Below are positions 1 through 11,277 of a DNA stretch of 64,000 nt, piece after piece. The notes below the pieces were generated by a model that was given only the letters and a program-made list of their open reading frames with translations, was not told the origin of the DNA and did not search any database. The DNA comes from Bathymodiolus brooksi. Taxonomy: Eukaryota > Mollusca > Bivalvia > Mytilida > Modiolidae. Within the stretch, counting starts at the first letter, position 1, and each line of letters begins with the position of its first letter. The stretch covers positions 98,857,353-98,921,352 of the forward strand of contig OY804580.1 of assembly GCA_963680875.1 (NCBI GenBank). The letters are read 5' to 3'. Position numbers and translations under genes: made by a program.

Positions 1-489
1 CTGTAGTAAAGTTGAATTTGAAATGTTCTGTTAAACACCACATGTTGGTGTCAACATTGGTTATCAAATATTTGTCTGGGAAAGAGGGATGGTTGACATT
101 TGCTCATGTAATCAATATACAATTCATTTGATAATTAAAAGCTATGAAATCACAGAATATCAACATGTGTTGTCCCTATAGTGTACACGTTGGACAAACA
201 TTTTTTTTCTTCTAAATGGCCGAAAATTCATTATCTTGTAGTTTTCCTCATTTTTTTTTCCAATAATGAAAATTAATCAAATAATAGTGAAGTTCATTTG
301 GGAATAAATTCAATTTTCCTTATCTCTACATAAAAGAGATTTATAAATGTTTTAATTTGGAAAGTTTAATCCCCATGGGAAACCGATTTCAGCAAATTTT
401 GAAAAATATTGAAAGTGGTTAAAAAAACAGCAATGTAAGACTTAATTTTTCTAATCTGTGCACATTTTTGTGTGGGTGTTTTTTTGTGT

Positions 490-670
490 TTTTTTTTTCA
501 AGAAACACCATCACATTTTCGTGACTGTCCCAATCCACATCACAGATTTCAAACTTCATATGTTGTGCATGGTGTTTATTTTGTGTTCAGTGAGTTAAAG
601 TGAGAGGTGATTGTTCGCTTTGTTTATACTGGTACACATTTCTGAGCATCACTGTTTAAACTTTCTTTTT
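490..670 (-). repeat. GTTTAAACAGTGAT interspersed repeat
   Basis: Shares gtttaaactttcttttta, agaggtgattgttcgctttg and gtgactgtcccaatccacat with copies at 8400-8640, 17762-17825, 49059-49185 and 60710-60870. No coding capacity; the family is not identified. Confidence 0.6.
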
Positions 671-698
671 ATAAGATCAATTATTACAAGAATTTACA

Positions 699-955
699 GG
701 GGCCATCGTGGCCGTGATCGTATGGTAGTTGGATTTACAACTACCTATGCAATCAATGCCTATGATGTTGTGGGTTCGAATCTCGATCAGGGCGAGGTGT
801 ACAACATTATGTGATAAAGTTTGTCAGTGACATGCGACAGGTCATGGTTTTCTCCGGGTCCTTCGGTTTCCTCCACCAATAAAACTGACTGCCACGATAC
901 AACTGAAATATTGTTGAAAGTGGCATTAAACACCATAACCCCTAACCCTAAACCT
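699..955 (+). mobile_element. tRNA-derived SINE, main family, full length
   Basis: tRNA-like head with A box (TGGTAGTTGG, from 724) and B box (GGTTCGAATC, near 773). It is followed by a body with TTTCCTCCACCAATAAAACT and the tail GAAAGTGGCATTAAACACCA, then ccctaaccctaaac. RNA polymerase III promoter boxes are intact. It is the plus-orientation reference copy for the family. Confidence 0.9.
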
Positions 956-1150
956 TAAAAATATATTCCATTCATATAAATTGAAATAGATGGCATAACA
1001 AATTTTCTCACCATATGACGTCATTAATTACAGGTAATATAAAATTGATATAACAATTTGCCGATAAAATTAAAAGCAATACCATGATACAGAGAAAAGG
1101 TCAGGTGTTTAAAAATAACTGCTTAGTTAATGAATACAACTTGAATTAAT

Positions 1151-1328
1151 ACAGTGAATCCTGTCTAAAATGAACTCTGAATAAAACAAAATCCTGTATA
1201 AATTGAACTTTAGATAAAGTCCCAATGTAGGAAATATTAGATAATTTAACTTGTATAAACCTAACACATGTCTATTCTGAATACAAAAACTGGTCCCAAT
1301 GAGGTTCAGTTTAGACAGGTTTTACTGG
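1151..1328. mobile_element. MITE with CAGTGAATCCTGTCTAAA-type inverted ends
   Basis: Ends acagtgaatcctgtctaaa and tttagacaggttttactg are inverted repeats; the interior has aaagtcccaatgtaggaa and aactggtcccaatgaggttc. No coding capacity. The same family is at 14192-14374, 22564-22728, 49399-49670 and 63030-63136. Confidence 0.75.
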
Positions 1329-1850
1329 GTTTTTTTGGGGGTTATTTACCACCGATTTATATAAACTATTAATTACTTTACATTATGATTTTTACTTAAC
1401 TTGGCCAACTCAAATATACAAACATGACGAATCTTTTATTTCAATGAACGATACCTCAATTCAATACTAATATCACAGGCTTTATGTTATTTTAGTGAAA
1501 TTAAATGAAATATAATATAAATGGATGACTTCCAATTCAATTTATGAAAATATTCGATATACAATACAATGTACAACTGTCTAAAAGGTCAATATATCTC
1601 CAGAGTCCATTTTGTCATAAAAACTTGTGATGAATTCTGACGGGAGTTTCATTCATTTCATTGCACGATCAATACGACCACATCAATCGACGAATGTGGA
1701 ATTTAAATTTTTTCAAACATGCAACAACAAATTGATTGTAACATGTTCTATATTTTTGTAATTCCCCCAATGCTGTAAACCAGTCATAAACAATATTAAA
1801 CAATTTAATCTGAATCTGCCAGGGCTATAAAAATTAAAAGTAAATATTTA

Positions 1851-4800
1851 GTGTGCACGACACGTTTCTGGAATATCCTTCATCAGGTATGCCCAATGTC
1901 AAAAGATTGGAAAGCCAAATAATTTTGTGTGCAGGACACGTTTCAGGAATAACCTTCATCATGTACGCCCAAAGTCAAAAGATTGGAAAGCCAAATAATT
2001 TAGTGTGCAGGACACGTTTCAGGAATAACCTTCATCATGTACGCCCAATGTCAAAAGATTGGAAAGCCAAATAATTTAGTGTGCAGGACACGTTTCAGGA
2101 ATAACCTTCATCATGTACGCCCAATGTCAAAAAATTGGAAAGCCAAATAATTTAGTGTGCAGGACACGTTTCAGGAATAACCTTCATCATGTACGCCCAA
2201 TGTCAAAAAATTGGAAAGCCAAATAATTTAGTGTGCAGGACACGTTTCAGGAATAACCTTCATCATGTACGCCCAATGTCAAAAGATTGGAAAGCCAAAT
2301 AATTTTGTGTGCAGGACACGTTTCAGGAATAACCTTCATCATGTACGCCCAAAGTCAAAAGATTGGAAAGCCAAATAATTTAGTGTGCAGGACACGTTTC
2401 AGGAATAACCTTCATCATGTACGCCCAATGTCAAAAGATTGGAAAGCCAAATAATTTAGTGTGCAGGACACGTTTCAGGAATAACCTTCATCATGTACGC
2501 CCAATGTCAAAAAATTGGAAAGCCAAATAATTTAGTGTGCAGGACACGTTTCAGGAATAACCTTCATCATGTACGCCCAAAGTCAAAAGATTGGAAAGCC
2601 AAATAATTTAGTGTGCAGGACACGTTTCAGGAATAACCTTCATCATGTACGCCCAATGTCAAAAAATTGGAAAGCCAAATAATTTAGTGTGCAGGACACG
2701 TTTCAGGAATAACCTTCATCATGTACGCCCAATGTCAAAAAATTGGAAAGCCAAATAATTTAGTGTGCAGGACACGTTTCAGGAATAACCTTCATCATGT
2801 ACGCCCAATGTCAAAAAATTGGAAAGCCAAGTAATTTAGTGTGCAGGAAACGTTTCAGGAATAACCTTCATCATGTACGCCCAATGTCAAAAGATTGGAA
2901 AGCCAAATAATTTAGTGTGCAGGACACGTTTCAGGAATAACCTTCATCATGTACGCCCAATGTCAAAAAATTGGAAAGCCAAATAATTTAGTGTGCAGGA
3001 CACGTTTCAGGAATAACCTTCATCATGTACGCCCAAAGTCAAAAGATTGGAAAGCCAAATAATTTAGTGTGCAGGACACGTTTCAGGAATAACCTTCATC
3101 ATGTACGCCCAATGTCAAAAAATTGGAAAGCCAAATAATTTAGTGTGCAGGACACGTTTCAGGAATAACCTTCATCATGTACGCCCAATGTCAAAAAATT
3201 GGAAAGCCAAATAATTTAGTGTGCAGGACACGTTTCAGGAATAACCTTCATCATGTACGCCCAAAGTCAAAAGATTGGAAAGCCAAATAATTTAGTGTGC
3301 AGGACACGTTTCAGGAATAACCTTCATCATGTACGCCCAATGTCAAAAAATTGGAAAGCCAAATAATTTAGTGTGCAGGACACGTTTCAGGAATAACCTT
3401 CATCATGTACGCCCAAAGTCAAAAGATTGGAAAGCCAAATAATTTAGTGTGCAGGACACGTTTCAGGAATAACCTTCATCATGTACGCCCAAAGTCAAAA
3501 GATTGGAAAGCCAAATAATTTTGTGTGCAGGACACGTTTCAGGAATAACCTTCATCATGTACGCCCAAAGTCAAAAGATTGGAAAGCCAAATAATTTAGT
3601 GTGCAGGACACGTTTCAGGAATAACCTTCATCATGTACGCCCAAAGTCAAAAGATTGGAAAGCCAAATAATTTAGCGTGCAGGACACGTTTCAGGAATAA
3701 CCTTCATCATGTACGCTCAATGTCAAAAGATTGGAAAGCCAAATAATTTAGCGTGCAGGACACATTTCAGGAATAACCTTCATCATGTACGCCCAAAGTC
3801 AAAAGATTGGAAAGCCAAATAATTTTGTGTGCAGGACACATTTCAGGAATAACCTTCATCATGTACGCCCAAAGTCAAAAGATTGGAAAGCCAAATAATT
3901 TAGTGTGCAGGACACATTTCAGGAATAACCTTCATCAGGTACGCCCAAAGTCAAAAGATTGGAAAGCCAAATAATTTTGTGTGCAGGACACATTTCAGGA
4001 ATAACCTTCATCATGTACGCCCAATGTCAAAAGATTGGAAAGCCAAATAATTTAGTGTGCAGGACACGTTTCAGGAATAACCTTCATCATGTACGCCCAA
4101 AGTCAAAAGATTGGAAAGCCAAATAATTTAGTGTGCAGGACACGTTTCAGGAATAACCTTCATCATGTACGCCCAATGTCAAAAGATTGGAAAGCCAAAT
4201 AATTTAGTGTGCAGGACACGTTTCAGGAATAACCTTCATCATGTACGCCCAATGTCAAAAGATTGGAAAGCCAAATAATTTAGCGTGCAGGACACATTTC
4301 AGGAATAACCTTCATCAGGTACGCCCAAAGTCAAAAGATTGGAAAGCCAAATAATTTAGCGTGCAGGACACATTTCAGGAATAACCTTCATCATGTACGC
4401 CCAAAGTCAAAAGATTGGAAAGCCAAATAATTTTGTGTGCAGGGCACATTTCAGGAATAACCTTCATCAGGTACGCCCAATGTCAAAAGATTGGAAAGCC
4501 AAATAATTTTGTGTGCAGGACACGTTTCAGGAATAACCTTCATCATGTACGCCCAAAGTCAAAAGATTGGAAAGCCAAATAATTTTGTGTGCAGGGCACA
4601 TTTCAGGAATAACCTTCATCAGGTACGCCCAAAGTCAAAAGATTGGAAAGCCAAATAATTTTGTGTGCAGGACACATTTCAGGAATAACCTTCATCATGT
4701 ACGCCCAAAGTCAAAAGATTGGAAAGCCAAATAATTTTGTGTGCAGGACACATTTCAGGAATAACCTTCATCATGTACGCCCAAAGTCAAAAGATTGGAA

Positions 4801-5346
4801 AGCCAAATAATTTTGTGTGCAGGGCACATTTCAGGAATAACCTTCATCAGGTACGCCCAAAGTCAAAAGATTGGAAAGCCAAATAATTTTGTGTGCAGGA
4901 CACATTTCAGGAATAACCTTCATCATGTACGCCCAATGTCAAAAGATTGGAAAGCCAAATAATTTAGTGTGCAGGACACGTTTCAGGAATAACCTTCATC
5001 AGGTACGCCCAATGTCAAAAGATTGGAAAGCCAAATAATTTTGTGTGCAGGACACATTTCAGGAATAACCTTCATCATGTACGCCCAATGTCAAAAGATT
5101 GGAAAGCCAAATAATTTAGTGTGCAGGACACATTTCAGGAATAACCTTCATCATGTACGCCCAAAGTCAAAAGATTGGAAAGCCAAATAATTTAGTGTGC
5201 AGGGCACATTTCAGGAATAACCTTCATCATGTACGCCCAAAGTCAAAAGATTGGAAAGCCAAATAATTTTGTGTGCAGGACACATTTCAGGAATAACCTT
5301 CATCATGTACGCTCAATGTATGATTGGAAAGCCAAATAATTTTTTA
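1851..5346 (+). repeat. 76-bp satellite array, 46 copies
   Basis: Head-to-tail copies of a 76-bp unit containing GTGTGCAGGACACGTTTCAG, ATAACCTTCATCATGTACGC and GATTGGAAAGCCAAATAATT. I count 46 units, and 46 x 76 bp accounts for the whole interval. Units are mostly more than 95% alike and differ at a few diagnostic positions (TTTAGTG/TTTTGTG, CACGTTT/CACATTT, CAATGTC/CAAAGTC, AAAAGATT/AAAAAATT). The first and last units are the most diverged, as expected for array edges. Short frames inside it are repeat artefacts. Related single or shortened units occur at 39699 and 54604. Confidence 0.98.
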
Positions 5347-5676
5347 AAAATCTTTTGGAGCAAATAAGACAGGATAGTCAACATTAGCTACGGTTACCCA
5401 TGTCTGAGGAAAATTGACCTTAGTTTTAATAAATTTCATTATTTAGGAATTATAAACTTCAAATATAAAATACTGCTAAAGTTGGTGTTAAACACCAATC
5501 AAACATATCTAATAAACAGTATGGAGTACTGGGCGGATGATACCCTCTAACTGGTCCACTAACACAGATATGATGGAGTACTGGGCGGATGATACCCTCT
5601 AACTGGTCCACTAACACAGATATGATGGAGTACTGGGCGGATGATACCCTCTAACTGGTCCACTAACACAGATATC
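5347..5676 (+). repeat. right module of the satellite-bearing element, with a 3 x 52-bp tandem repeat
   Basis: After the 76-bp array comes a module (gacaggatagtc...gctacggttacccatgtctgagg...attgacctt) that also follows the satellite-like units at 40065-40430 and 54690-54790. It then carries a SINE-tail-like piece (5478-5506). Three exact-period 52-bp copies start at 5521, 5573 and 5625 (atggagtactgggcggatga). Confidence 0.85.
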
Positions 5677-5795
5677 ATCCCTGTGATAGTAACGAAAAAC
5701 GTCTACATCTAAGGTTTTTATCATCTGTAGAAGTCCTGAAATCCTTGCAATTTGTATATATTTTTTGTATTTCTTATAAGTATACAGGGGGAGTA

Positions 5796-6050
5796 GGGTT
5801 ATGGTGTTTAACTCCACTTTCAACAATATTTCAGCTATATCATGGCGGTCAGTTTTATTGTTGGAGGAAACCGGAGTACCCAGAGAAAACCAAAGACCTG
5901 CCGCAAGTCACTTACAAACTTTATCACATAATGTTGTATTGAATACACCTCGCCAAGAGCAGGATTCGAACTCACAAATTTAGTGGTGATAAGTACTGAT
6001 TGCACAGGTAGTAAAAAATCCAACTACCCTATGATCACGACCACGATGGC
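5796..6050 (-). mobile_element. SINE, main family, full length
   Basis: Reverse complement of the 699-955 family: tail at 5796, tRNA-like head ending at 6050 (caactaccctatgatcacga). The B box is readable as the complement of gattcgaactcac. Confidence 0.9.
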
Positions 6051-6327
6051 TGATATTTCCATAATTATATAATAATTTTCTATAAACATCTGGTTTTATT
6101 AGTTTTGAATTAATTGCTTGTTGGACATGATAATAAAATGTGAATCTATGGCGGTAATCAGAGACATCGTTATTGAGATTAAACAGTATATCAACCGAAA
6201 ATAAGAATTTACTACTATTTTTGTAAATATTTCTATAACAACTGAAGACAGACAATTGTCTGGAAAGTTAGCTTAAAAACTTGAACATTTTTCACAACAG
6301 GGTCACCCCTCTCATAAAACAGGCTTA

Positions 6328-6377
6328 GGTTTATGGTGTTCAACACCACTTTCAACAATATTTCAGTTATATCGTAT
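6328..6377 (-). mobile_element. SINE, main family, 3' tail fragment
   Basis: Only the conserved tail (gtgttcaacaccactttcaa...atttcagttatatcgt) remains; the head and body are missing. Confidence 0.8.
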
Positions 6378-6813
6378 GAATTTGCAATACATATCTTAAG
6401 ATACATGGTGCCACTATTTTTGCAGATTATATAAACCAGTTTATTTTATTTTCAAAGAAGCAAACTTATATTAATTAAGATGATTGCACTGTCTTTGCCC
6501 ATTGTTACTTTGTAATAAAGAGACAAAATTTTATTGCAACAGGTGGCGACAATATCGATCAACTTATTACAGTAAAGTTCCAATAATGACACAAGGTCGA
6601 TACATGACACAATTACAATGTGGAGGTCAATTGACTTAATTAAATTGTATGTCTTCGGTAATGTATTAAAAATCTGTTTTCTTTCATTACCAATTTCTTA
6701 TTCAAATATGACTCACGCATACACATGTACATTTTGTAAACAAAAGAAAATAACTTTTCCTGAACAATGACCAACGTGGTCAACGATCCAACGTCACTTG
6801 TGTGTGATCTAAA

Positions 6814-6976
6814 TAGTCAAACCTGCTTTAGTGACCAACTTGTATTGTGTTACCTTAATTTTTATTTCCCTTCAGTGTATTTAAGATCAATTAAACCTGT
6901 ATTAAGTAACCACCTGTCTTATGTGACCATATTACACTGTTCCCTTAGATGGTCACATAAGACATGCTTGACTGTA
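6814..6976. mobile_element. MITE, CAGTCAAACCTG family
   Basis: Inverted ends tagtcaaacctgctttag and catgcttgactgta; interior taagtaaccacctgtcttat. No coding capacity. Other copies are at 11870-12052, 43541-43742 and 63792-63982; the left end gave rise to the 71-bp satellite at 61461. Confidence 0.72.
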
Positions 6977-7130
6977 TGACTTTTGTTAATTTTTTTTTAC
7001 AAAAAAGCAGTCTAATTTGCATTTTCCTGACAAACTTATTTGTTTGTTATCTATATAAATTATCCATTTTTCCTTTGATTTCATTGACAGAAATTATAAG
7101 TATCCACAGACTAACTCTGATACTGAAAAG

Positions 7131-7210
7131 TTGACCTTAAAAAACTGAAAATTTGACCCTCAAAAACTGAAAATGTGACCTTCAAAATTGAAAATTTGAC
7201 CCTTAAAACT
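7131..7210 (+). repeat. short tandem repeat of about 23 bp, four diverged copies
   Basis: Four diverged copies of ttgaccttaaaaactgaaaa-type units; no coding meaning. Confidence 0.7.
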
Positions 7211-7460
7211 GACATTATTGTTGTTATTGTACTTATCGGTCAACACCATAATTTGCACGATGTCACACTGACACTGACCAATAATATTCAACATCAGATT
7301 GAATCACTTGATACTGGACAATATTTCTCAGTGAGATCAAAGGACAGATGTATAAATTACTAATAAATACATTTAACATAATTACCCTGGTACTGATAAT
7401 AAATCATACTTTGTTTATAAACTAATGTTTTATAAATATATACTAAATGTATGTTATGTA

Positions 7461-7560
7461 TTATATATACCATGGATCTTATGAATTAACTTATTTAAAC
7501 CAACGAATCCGAAGGATGAGTTGGTTTAAATAAGTTCATGAGTAAGATCCATGGTATATA
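7461..7560. repeat. long palindrome (about 40-bp arms)
   Basis: Left arm ataccatggatcttatgaat...acttatttaaaccaac is mirrored by the right arm gttggtttaaataagttcat...aagatccatggtat, with a 16-20-base spacer around gaatccgaaggatga. Two or three mismatches in about 40 bp. It may be a fold-back element or a very young inverted duplication. Confidence 0.85.
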
Positions 7561-7595
7561 TGTTTTGTAACAGAAATTACATGATTGACAGATTT

Positions 7596-7683
7596 ATGAC
7601 ATCTAAATCATGGAATAACAGATCTAATATGTCAAAATCATGGAATAACAGATCTATGACGTCAAAATCATGGAATAACATCA
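7596..7683 (+). repeat. 31-bp tandem repeat, three copies
   Basis: Three copies of an approximately 31-bp unit (caaaatcatggaataacaga, tctatgacgt) starting near 7596, 7628 and 7659. Confidence 0.75.
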
Positions 7684-8179
7684 AGATCTTCATGTTAGAC
7701 CATGGTTTGTAAAAGTTCACTATTTTTAAGTTGATTATTGCATAAAAACATCAAAGGAAAAATACGTATTTATGTTACAATCATAATTATACACCACAAT
7801 ACACTGTCAATGGAGAAAAATGAACAGTGCCTCTAAAACAGTGCAGTCTTAATGCATGGGCACACATGGGGCAGTTGCCTCCAGGGGCCCCCATAAGCAT
7901 AGGGCCCCATGCTAATCTATGTATGTTGTATACAGCATGTTTTTTAATGTTTAAACACTGATTTTGTTGGATTACCAATACAATAAATATATGTTTAATT
8001 TTATCAACATTTACAGTTTTATTCCTGTGATTGGTTGCACAGGTATGGGCCCCAGTTCACTACTTTGCTCGGGTGCCTATCATGTTGTTAAGACAGTCCC
8101 GTCTCTAAGTAGTTAGGAATTTTCTATTATAATTTGTATATACAAGATATGTCGTAAAAGGAAAGCCTTAACAGTAATT

Positions 8180-8333
8180 CAGTCCTCACGATGAGCACCG
8201 GTCCTCCAGCCCAAGACCAGATATTAAACTTTGTTCGGACCAGTAAATTTTTCAGTTTTATTTAGAATTATATAAAAATAAATTCAAGAATTTGATTCGG
8301 ACCAGTAAATTCAAATTTTCATTTTGAGGACTG
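8180..8333 (+). repeat. GACCAGTAAA MITE-like repeat
   Basis: Short inverted termini (CAGTCCTCA at 8180, TGAGGACTG ending 8333). The interior has ggaccagtaaatttttcagt and ttcggaccagtaaattcaaa. Related copies are at 9328-9482, 41581-41707 (inverted) and 31048-31165 (decayed). Confidence 0.7.
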
Positions 8334-8399
8334 CAGTATTCTAGTTAGGATCTGAAAATAGAGGGACACAAGGGAAGGTCACTTAAGTGTGTTTATATT

Positions 8400-8640
8400 G
8401 TTGTTAATTACAACATTTTTGTGCCTGTCCCTACCCCAACACCTAAATTTTCAATGTAATATGTTGGGTTTTTTTTCTTTGTGTTGAATGAATTGAGGTA
8501 AGAGGTGATTGAGGTAAGAGGTGGTTTTTTTCTTTGTGTTGAATGAATTGAGGTAAGAGGTGGTTGCTGGTTTTGTTGATATTGGTTTGAATTGTTGACC
8601 ATCACTGTTTAAACTTTCTTTTCATAATTCAGACTGATAC
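8400..8640 (-). repeat. GTTTAAACAGTGAT interspersed repeat with internal duplication
   Basis: Same family as 490-670. The segment ctttgtgttgaatgaattga is duplicated, and ggtaagaggtg appears three times between 8490 and 8565. Confidence 0.65.
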
Positions 8641-8735
8641 CATGGATATTATACATATTGATAAGAAATGAAAATAATTTATGAAGTTTCATAAAGTTGA
8701 CACTAGTTACTTGGCATGGGTGTAACTGTTTAACT

Positions 8736-8935
8736 AACAACTGCATAAGGAGGACTGTTGTTTCAGGGACCTAGCACTATACATATCCAACTAAGAGTGT
8801 TGGTCTACTAAGTACAAAGAGGACCTCATCATCATCTCATTGAGAATTAACTTGTTCTCGCCATGATATAGCTAAAACAATTGCTGAGTTGGCATTAAAT
8901 AACAATCATACACACACACACACATAAGGACACAT
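8736..8935 (+). mobile_element. SINE-like element, third type, 5'-truncated
   Basis: Carries tgtttcagggacctagcact, gtacaaagaggacctcatca and the tail gttggcattaaataacaatc, followed by a CA microsatellite. The head is absent. Confidence 0.7.
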
Positions 8936-9327
8936 TGAAATTATAAAGTGGGAGAGACACAAAGGTGATAAGATGAGGGCAGACGGGCACAATATTTTGT
9001 GGTCAGAGTGCTACACCCTTCCATTTTCTTCTAGCTTGGATACTGCTTATGTTGTGACTCTGAGAAAAAGCTTTTAATCAGTGATTAAATCAGAAAGCAA
9101 TTACCGGTAGATCGAAAAGTTAGACTATTTATGTTGATTGCAAATAACTTCCGTATTTCAGACGTAGGATTGAAATAACTATATATATATATATATATTT
9201 CTGTTTTCCCCGATATTCATGGTTTTTAGTTTTAATTCATTATGAATTTTCATTTTCTCTGCAATTAATTTAAATAAAAAATAACATAGAAAATAAGACC
9301 ACTTACAAAGTCATAAACCCAATTATA

Positions 9328-9482
9328 CAGTTCAACTCACGATGATCATCGACCCTCAGGCCAAAGACCAGTAAAAGTTTGTTAGGACCACTAAATTTTT
9401 CAGTTTTTATTTGAAACTATATAAAAATAAATTCAAGAATTTGATTCGGACCAGTAAATTCAAATTTTCATTTCAAGGACTG
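9328..9482 (+). repeat. GACCAGTAAA MITE-like repeat
   Basis: Second copy of the 8180-8333 family, about 90% alike in the interior but with decayed termini (cagttcaactcac ... caaggactg). Confidence 0.7.
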
Positions 9483-9575
9483 GTTATATATGTCGCATAA
9501 TGTTCAAACCCCATCCCGTGAACCCTATTAGATGTCATATCCTGATAAACTTTCTTATATGAATACTTATTTAAA

Positions 9576-10240
9576 CTAGAGGCTCAGTGGGCCGAGCCTG
9601 TATCGCTCACCTTTCATTCTGCTTTGAGGAAACTAAATACAGAATCTTCCATAGGTGCTTCCCACCAAGTTTTGGTTCATTTGTCTCAGCAGTTTCAGAA
9701 AAGAAGATTTTTAGAAATCGACCAACAAGAAACAAGAATTGCATTTGACAGCCATGTTTATATACAAATCGTGATGAAACTACCAATCTTTATAGAGAAC
9801 CTTCCATAGATGCTTCCTACCAAGTTTCAATTCAATTGTCTAAGCAATTTCAGATTTTTAGAAATCGACCAATCTGAAACAAGAATTTCCTGTGGCGGCC
9901 ATGTTTGTTAACGGATCAGGACGAAATAAGCAATCTTTATAGAGGACCTTCCATAGATGCTTCCTACCAAGTTTCCGTTCATTTGGTAAAGTGGTTTCAG
10001 AAGAAAAGATTTTTAGAAATCGACCAATCAGAAACAAGAATTGCCTGTGGCAGCCATATTTGTTTACGAATCGGGACGAAATGAACAATCTTTATAGAGG
10101 ACCTGCCATAGATGCTTCCAACCAAGTTTCTGTTCATTTGGCTGAGGGATTTCAGAGGAGAAGATTAAAATGTGTAAAGTTAACGGACGACGGACGGCCA
10201 GTGATGGCAAAAGGTCACATTGGCAAGGTGAGTTAAAAAT
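9576..10240 (+). mobile_element. hairpin-ended GAGGCTC repeat
   Basis: Starts actagaggctcagtgggccg and agcctgtatcgctcacc, with terminal stem AGGCTC..GAGCCT. The interior has three tandem approximately 150-bp modules (tgcttcctaccaagtttc, gatttttagaaatcgaccaa, gcggccatgtttgttaacgg). It ends in ggacgacggacggc and ggcaaggtgagttaa. Non-coding. Confidence 0.85.
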
Positions 10241-10401
10241 CAACTAATCAGAGAACTTTATGCTTGTGATGGATGATTAAAAAAATGTAAAAGGGGCTGT
10301 TAAGATTTTGACAGCAGCATTTTCATTGGCTGATAATGAGTTCATCTGGATATGACCTCTAATGGAGCTCTGACTAGTGACAGACAACAGACATGAGGGC
10401 A

Positions 10402-10657
10402 AGGGTTATGGTATTTAATGCCACTTTCAGCAATATTTCAGCTATATTGTGGCAGTCAATTTTATTGGTGGAGGAAACCATAGTACCCATAGAAAACCAT
10501 CAACCTGCCACAAATCACTGACAAACTTTATCACATAATGTTGTATTTGAGTACACCTCGCCTGGGTGGGATTCAAACTCACAACGTTAGTGGTGATAGG
10601 CTCTGATTGCATAGGTAGTTATAAATCCAACTACCATACGATCACGACCATGACAGC
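10402..10657 (-). mobile_element. SINE, main family, full length
   Basis: Tail at 10402 and head at 10657 (ctaccatacgatcacgacca). It lies 62 bp beyond the donor of the GRK catalytic-lysine exon, on the same strand as the host gene. Confidence 0.9.
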
Positions 10658-10718
10658 CTCGAAAACAGACAAGGGACACCTCTGTACTGACTAATGGTAG
10701 ACAACAAAAACTACTCAC

Positions 10719-10818
10719 CCCTGTACTGACTAATGACAACATTATTCTCTCATTTAATGCTAATGTTTCTCCTTGTTTCATTTTAATTCGCTTCTTATCA
10801 AGACATTTCATTGCATAC
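10719..10818 (-). CDS. GRK2: GRK2/3-type receptor kinase, exon with catalytic lysine and alpha-C glutamate
   Basis: Minus-strand exon of 100 nt between acceptor ttttttcag (10819-10827) and donor gtgagt (10718 down). Its first base completes the ATG codon split at the end of the exon at 12083-12174; the remaining 33 codons begin [17 protein letters not shown] and end LSLVSTG. This matches the N-lobe of G protein-coupled receptor kinase 2/3: AMK carries the ATP-binding lysine (K220 in human GRK2) and LNER the alpha-C glutamate. GRK2/3 phosphorylates agonist-occupied GPCRs and is recruited to the membrane by G-beta-gamma. The exon ends in phase 0; the next exon (starting DCPF in the human protein) was not found at 1-10718 and should lie left of the window. 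Intact, with no stop or frameshift. Assignment to the GRK2/3 class is by near identity of recalled family motifs. Confidence 0.96.
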
Positions 10819-11277
10819 CTGAAAAAATAATCTCCAATAAGTATAAAGATAACACCTGAGGCAAAATGAAGTAAAAGCTTGATTTATGTCAAACTGAAAG
10901 ATTTGAAATAACAGAATATTCACCATAGTAAAAATATTTTATCTGGCAATTGTGCGATTTTGAGTAATAGACCTAATAAAGCATTTCTGGTACCTGATTC
11001 TTGTAGAGCGAATTTAAAGAAATGCTAACAGTATAAGTGCAAACTTCACAGATGACACCATTGAAAATGATTAGACTGACATTTGTTTCAGCTATTTTCA
11101 GACAATTCTGCTGTTGTTTTGGACAGGATAAACACAATATACGTACATTGTCGGCAAATATAAAATTAATTTGCACTCGCTATGAAATAGGCCAGATAAG
11201 CTCTTCAAAGGCTCAGTGTTCTACATGTTCCTAAAGGTCGCATAAATAAATTTTCTATTTTCCGACAAAGTATGTAT

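Larger units (their letters stand above)
1..10718 (-). other. GRK2 intron (3' part runs off the window's left edge)
   Basis: No exon recognised on either strand. Contents annotated separately: a repeat copy (490-670), SINEs, MITEs, the 76-bp satellite, a palindrome and a hairpin-ended repeat. Stretches where I see nothing identifiable: 1-489, 1330-1850, 5677-5795, 6051-6327, 6378-6813, 7691-8179, 8936-9327 (apart from CA and TA microsatellites near 8912 and 9180) and 10241-10401. Sequence 7861-7910 is locally GC-rich (runs of ggggccc) but carries no recognisable gene. Confidence 0.85.

Noticed and set aside
699..800. tRNA gene
   Set aside because: A and B boxes are present but the region does not fold as a tRNA and is followed by a SINE body and tail; the same holds for the heads at 11278, 13610, 19549, 23741 and 50041.
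930..956. telomere-like repeat (ccctaaccctaaac), also at 49920-49937
   Set aside because: Only two units and located at the 3' end of SINE copies; better explained as SINE tail variation than as an interstitial telomere.
1851..5346. CRISPR-like or coding repeat array
   Set aside because: The 76-bp units are directly contiguous with no unique spacers, and the host is eukaryotic. Open frames inside are short and occur only because units are alike.
7787..7978. possible exon in the GC-richer stretch around 7860-7910
   Set aside because: The minus-strand frame translates to an unfamiliar sequence, has no matching splice sites and does not correspond to the expected next GRK exon.
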